6,182 bases of DNA, taken from assembly GCA_021787175.1 (NCBI GenBank), contig JAJYMF010000302.1:1-6182 (forward strand), written 5' to 3'. Within the stretch, counting starts at the first letter, position 1; every line of letters begins with the position of its first letter. A program made the translations under genes and the position numbers. Below the pieces are notes generated by a model. The model searched no databases, had not been told where the DNA came from, and worked only from the letters and a program-made list of their open reading frames with translations. Below, one piece after another: positions 4,760-6,182 of this stretch. The DNA comes from Pseudomonadota bacterium. Its GTDB lineage: Bacteria; Pseudomonadota; Gammaproteobacteria; Xanthomonadales; Rhodanobacteraceae.

Positions 4760-6182
4760 ATGATGAAAGCCCCCATCGGTCCCCGGCGCGCCGGCTGGCG
4801 GGCCACGCTGTTGCTCGCCCTGCTGCCTGGCCTTGCCTGGGCCGTGAATCCGCCCACACGCCACGTGTTGCTGGTCAGCGTGGACGGCCTGCACGCGGTC
4901 GATCTGGCGCGCTATGTCGCGGCCCATCCGCAGTCGACACTGGCGCGGATGAGCGCGCAGGGCATCACCTACAGCGACGCGCGCACGCCGGCGCCGGCCG
5001 ATTCGTTCCCGGGCCTTCTTGCCCTGATCACCGGCGGTACGCCTGCGGTCACCGGCGTGTACTACGACGTCACCTGGGATCGCCGTCTCGCACCTGCGAG
5101 CGGTCCCTGCGTGGCGACCGGCGCGCGCGTCGCCTGGACCGAGGCCGTCGACCGCGCCGACGGCCGCGGCATCGATCCGGCCCGGCTGCCGCGCGATCCC
5201 GCGCGTGGTTGCGCGCGGGTCTGGCCCTGGCAATACCTGCGCGTCAACACGATCTTCGATGTGGTGCGCGCGGCGGGCGGCGGCACCGCCTGGGCGGACA
5301 AGCACCCCGCCTACGCCATCGTGCAGGGGCCGTCCGGCCACGGGGTGCAGGATCTCTACACGCCCGAGATCGGCGCCAACGCCGAGGGCCTCGCGCCCGC
5401 GGCGGATCGGGTCACCGCCTCGATCGCGCGCACCGAGGCCTACGATGCGATGAAGACACGGGCGGTGCTGCACGAGATCGCCGGCTTCCGCCACGACGGC
5501 AAGATCCGCGCGCCGGTGCCGATGGTGTTCGGCCTCAATCTGCAGGCGGTCAACGTCGCGCAGAAGCTGGCCGGGTACCTTGATGCCGACGGCGCTCCGA
5601 CGCCGGCGCTGACCGGCGCGCTCGATCACGTCGATGCGCTGCTCGGCACACTGCGCGCGACGCTGGCTGCGCACGGACTGACCGATTCGACCCTGATCAT
5701 CGTCACCGCCAAGCACGGCAACGGCCCGATCGATCCGCACCGCCGGCGCCTGATTGACGCCCGGCGTCTGCGCGTCGCGATCGAGCGTGCGGCACCCGGC
5801 GAGCTGGCACAGCTGACGCCCGACCAGGGCGCGCTGATCTGGCTGCATCACGACGCTGCGGCGGCCGCCATCGCGCATGCACTCGATGCCGAGCGCGCCG
5901 CGCTCGGCGTCCGCCGCGTGCTGTGGGGCGCGCGGCTGGCGTTGCGCTTCCCGCCACCGGCGCACGACAGCCGCACGCCGGACCTGATCGTGATTCCCGA
6001 CGACGGCGTGATCTACGGCAAGCCGCACGCGAGCAAGCGCGCCGAGCACGGCGGCTTTCTCGCCGACGATCGCCATGTCGCCCTGCTGCTCAGCGGGCCG
6101 ATGCTGCCGCGCCCCGGCCGCGTGCTGCGCACGCCGGTCGCGACGACGGAAGTCGCACCGACTCTCCTTGCCGCGCTGGGTC
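4760..6182 (+). CDS. Exported alkaline-phosphatase-superfamily phosphodiesterase (partial, cut by right edge)
   Basis: The first 474 codons of a type I phosphodiesterase/nucleotide pyrophosphatase-like enzyme; the conserved near-terminal VATTEVAPTLLAALG suggests only a few dozen residues are missing. Signal peptide: RR and a hydrophobic run, cut likely after LAWA (residue 28), so periplasmic or secreted. Seen: LLVSVDG with predicted metal ligand D42; ADSFPG with predicted nucleophile S82 in the place of the NPP TFPN threonine; LITGGTP and GVYYD (90-103); LRVNTIFDVVRAAGGGTAW and DKHPAY; LDHVD (288-292); TAKHGNGPIDP (316-326) in the place of the usual SDHGM; and EHGGFLADDRHV with predicted ligand H430. 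C117 and C151 are the only cysteines seen and may form a disulfide. Start ATG 4760, with a second ATG at 4763; a GGGAAAG about 10 nt upstream is a modest ribosome binding site. It follows the TonB receptor but behind a terminator. The superfamily is sure; the substrate (nucleotides, phosphodiesters, phospholipid head groups) is not. Confidence 0.9.
   Translation, partial: MMKAPIGPRRAGWRATLLLALLPGLAWAVNPPTRHVLLVSVDGLHAVDLARYVAAHPQSTLARMSAQGITYSDARTPAPADSFPGLLALITGGTPAVTGVYYDVTWDRRLAPASGPCVATGARVAWTEAVDRADGRGIDPARLPRDPARGCARVWPWQYLRVNTIFDVVRAAGGGTAWADKHPAYAIVQGPSGHGVQDLYTPEIGANAEGLAPAADRVTASIARTEAYDAMKTRAVLHEIAGFRHDGKIRAPVPMVFGLNLQAVNVAQKLAGYLDADGAPTPALTGALDHVDALLGTLRATLAAHGLTDSTLIIVTAKHGNGPIDPHRRRLIDARRLRVAIERAAPGELAQLTPDQGALIWLHHDAAAAAIAHALDAERAALGVRRVLWGARLALRFPPPAHDSRTPDLIVIPDDGVIYGKPHASKRAEHGGFLADDRHVALLLSGPMLPRPGRVLRTPVATTEVAPTLLAALG

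Noticed and set aside
2244..4859. 871-codon open frame on the minus strand across the whole receptor gene
   Set aside because: It is the antisense shadow of the receptor in GC-rich DNA: low-complexity Ala/Val/Asp/Gly/Arg composition, no recognisable motif, and full overlap with a gene with a signal peptide, plug and barrel.
4634..6076. 480-codon open frame on the minus strand across the phosphodiesterase
   Set aside because: Arg/Ala/Gly-rich translation with no domain signature, antisense to a gene with clear catalytic motifs.

Overview
The window is GC-rich (about two thirds G+C by eye), densely coding DNA from a Gram-negative bacterium. A TonB-dependent outer-membrane receptor and proteins with Sec-type signal peptides fix the Gram-negative envelope. 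The protein flavour suggests a gammaproteobacterium, possibly the Xanthomonadales/Rhodanobacteraceae; that placement is an impression, not a proof. No mobile element, tRNA, rRNA, CRISPR array or phage gene was seen.

Left part (1-1833): an acetate-use module. A 5'-partial view of acetyl-CoA synthetase (acs, minus strand, cut by the left edge) diverges from satP, an acetate/succinate permease of the GPR1/FUN34/YaaH family (plus strand). The two starts are separated by about 308 bp of non-coding DNA holding a good 19-bp dyad and nearby short direct repeats, a candidate shared operator. SatP would bring acetate in and Acs would activate it to acetyl-CoA.

Middle (1834-2294): satP converges on a small two-helix membrane protein gene (minus strand, 82 aa, function unknown). 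Each of the two genes is followed by its own GC-rich hairpin in the 78-bp gap. The small gene diverges from the next gene across about 134 bp that contains a Pho-box-like direct repeat.

Right part (2295-6182): a 788-aa TonB-dependent receptor, a strong intrinsic terminator, then the first 474 codons of an exported alkaline-phosphatase-superfamily phosphodiesterase cut by the right edge. A plausible reading is a scavenging pair: the phosphodiesterase cleaves a phosphoester in the periplasm or outside, and the receptor imports a substrate or product, perhaps under phosphate control. The substrate is unknown. The catalytic domain departs from the textbook nucleotide-pyrophosphatase metal-site motifs. 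This pair is the most interesting part of the window. I see no clear sign of a wholly new defence or mobile system.
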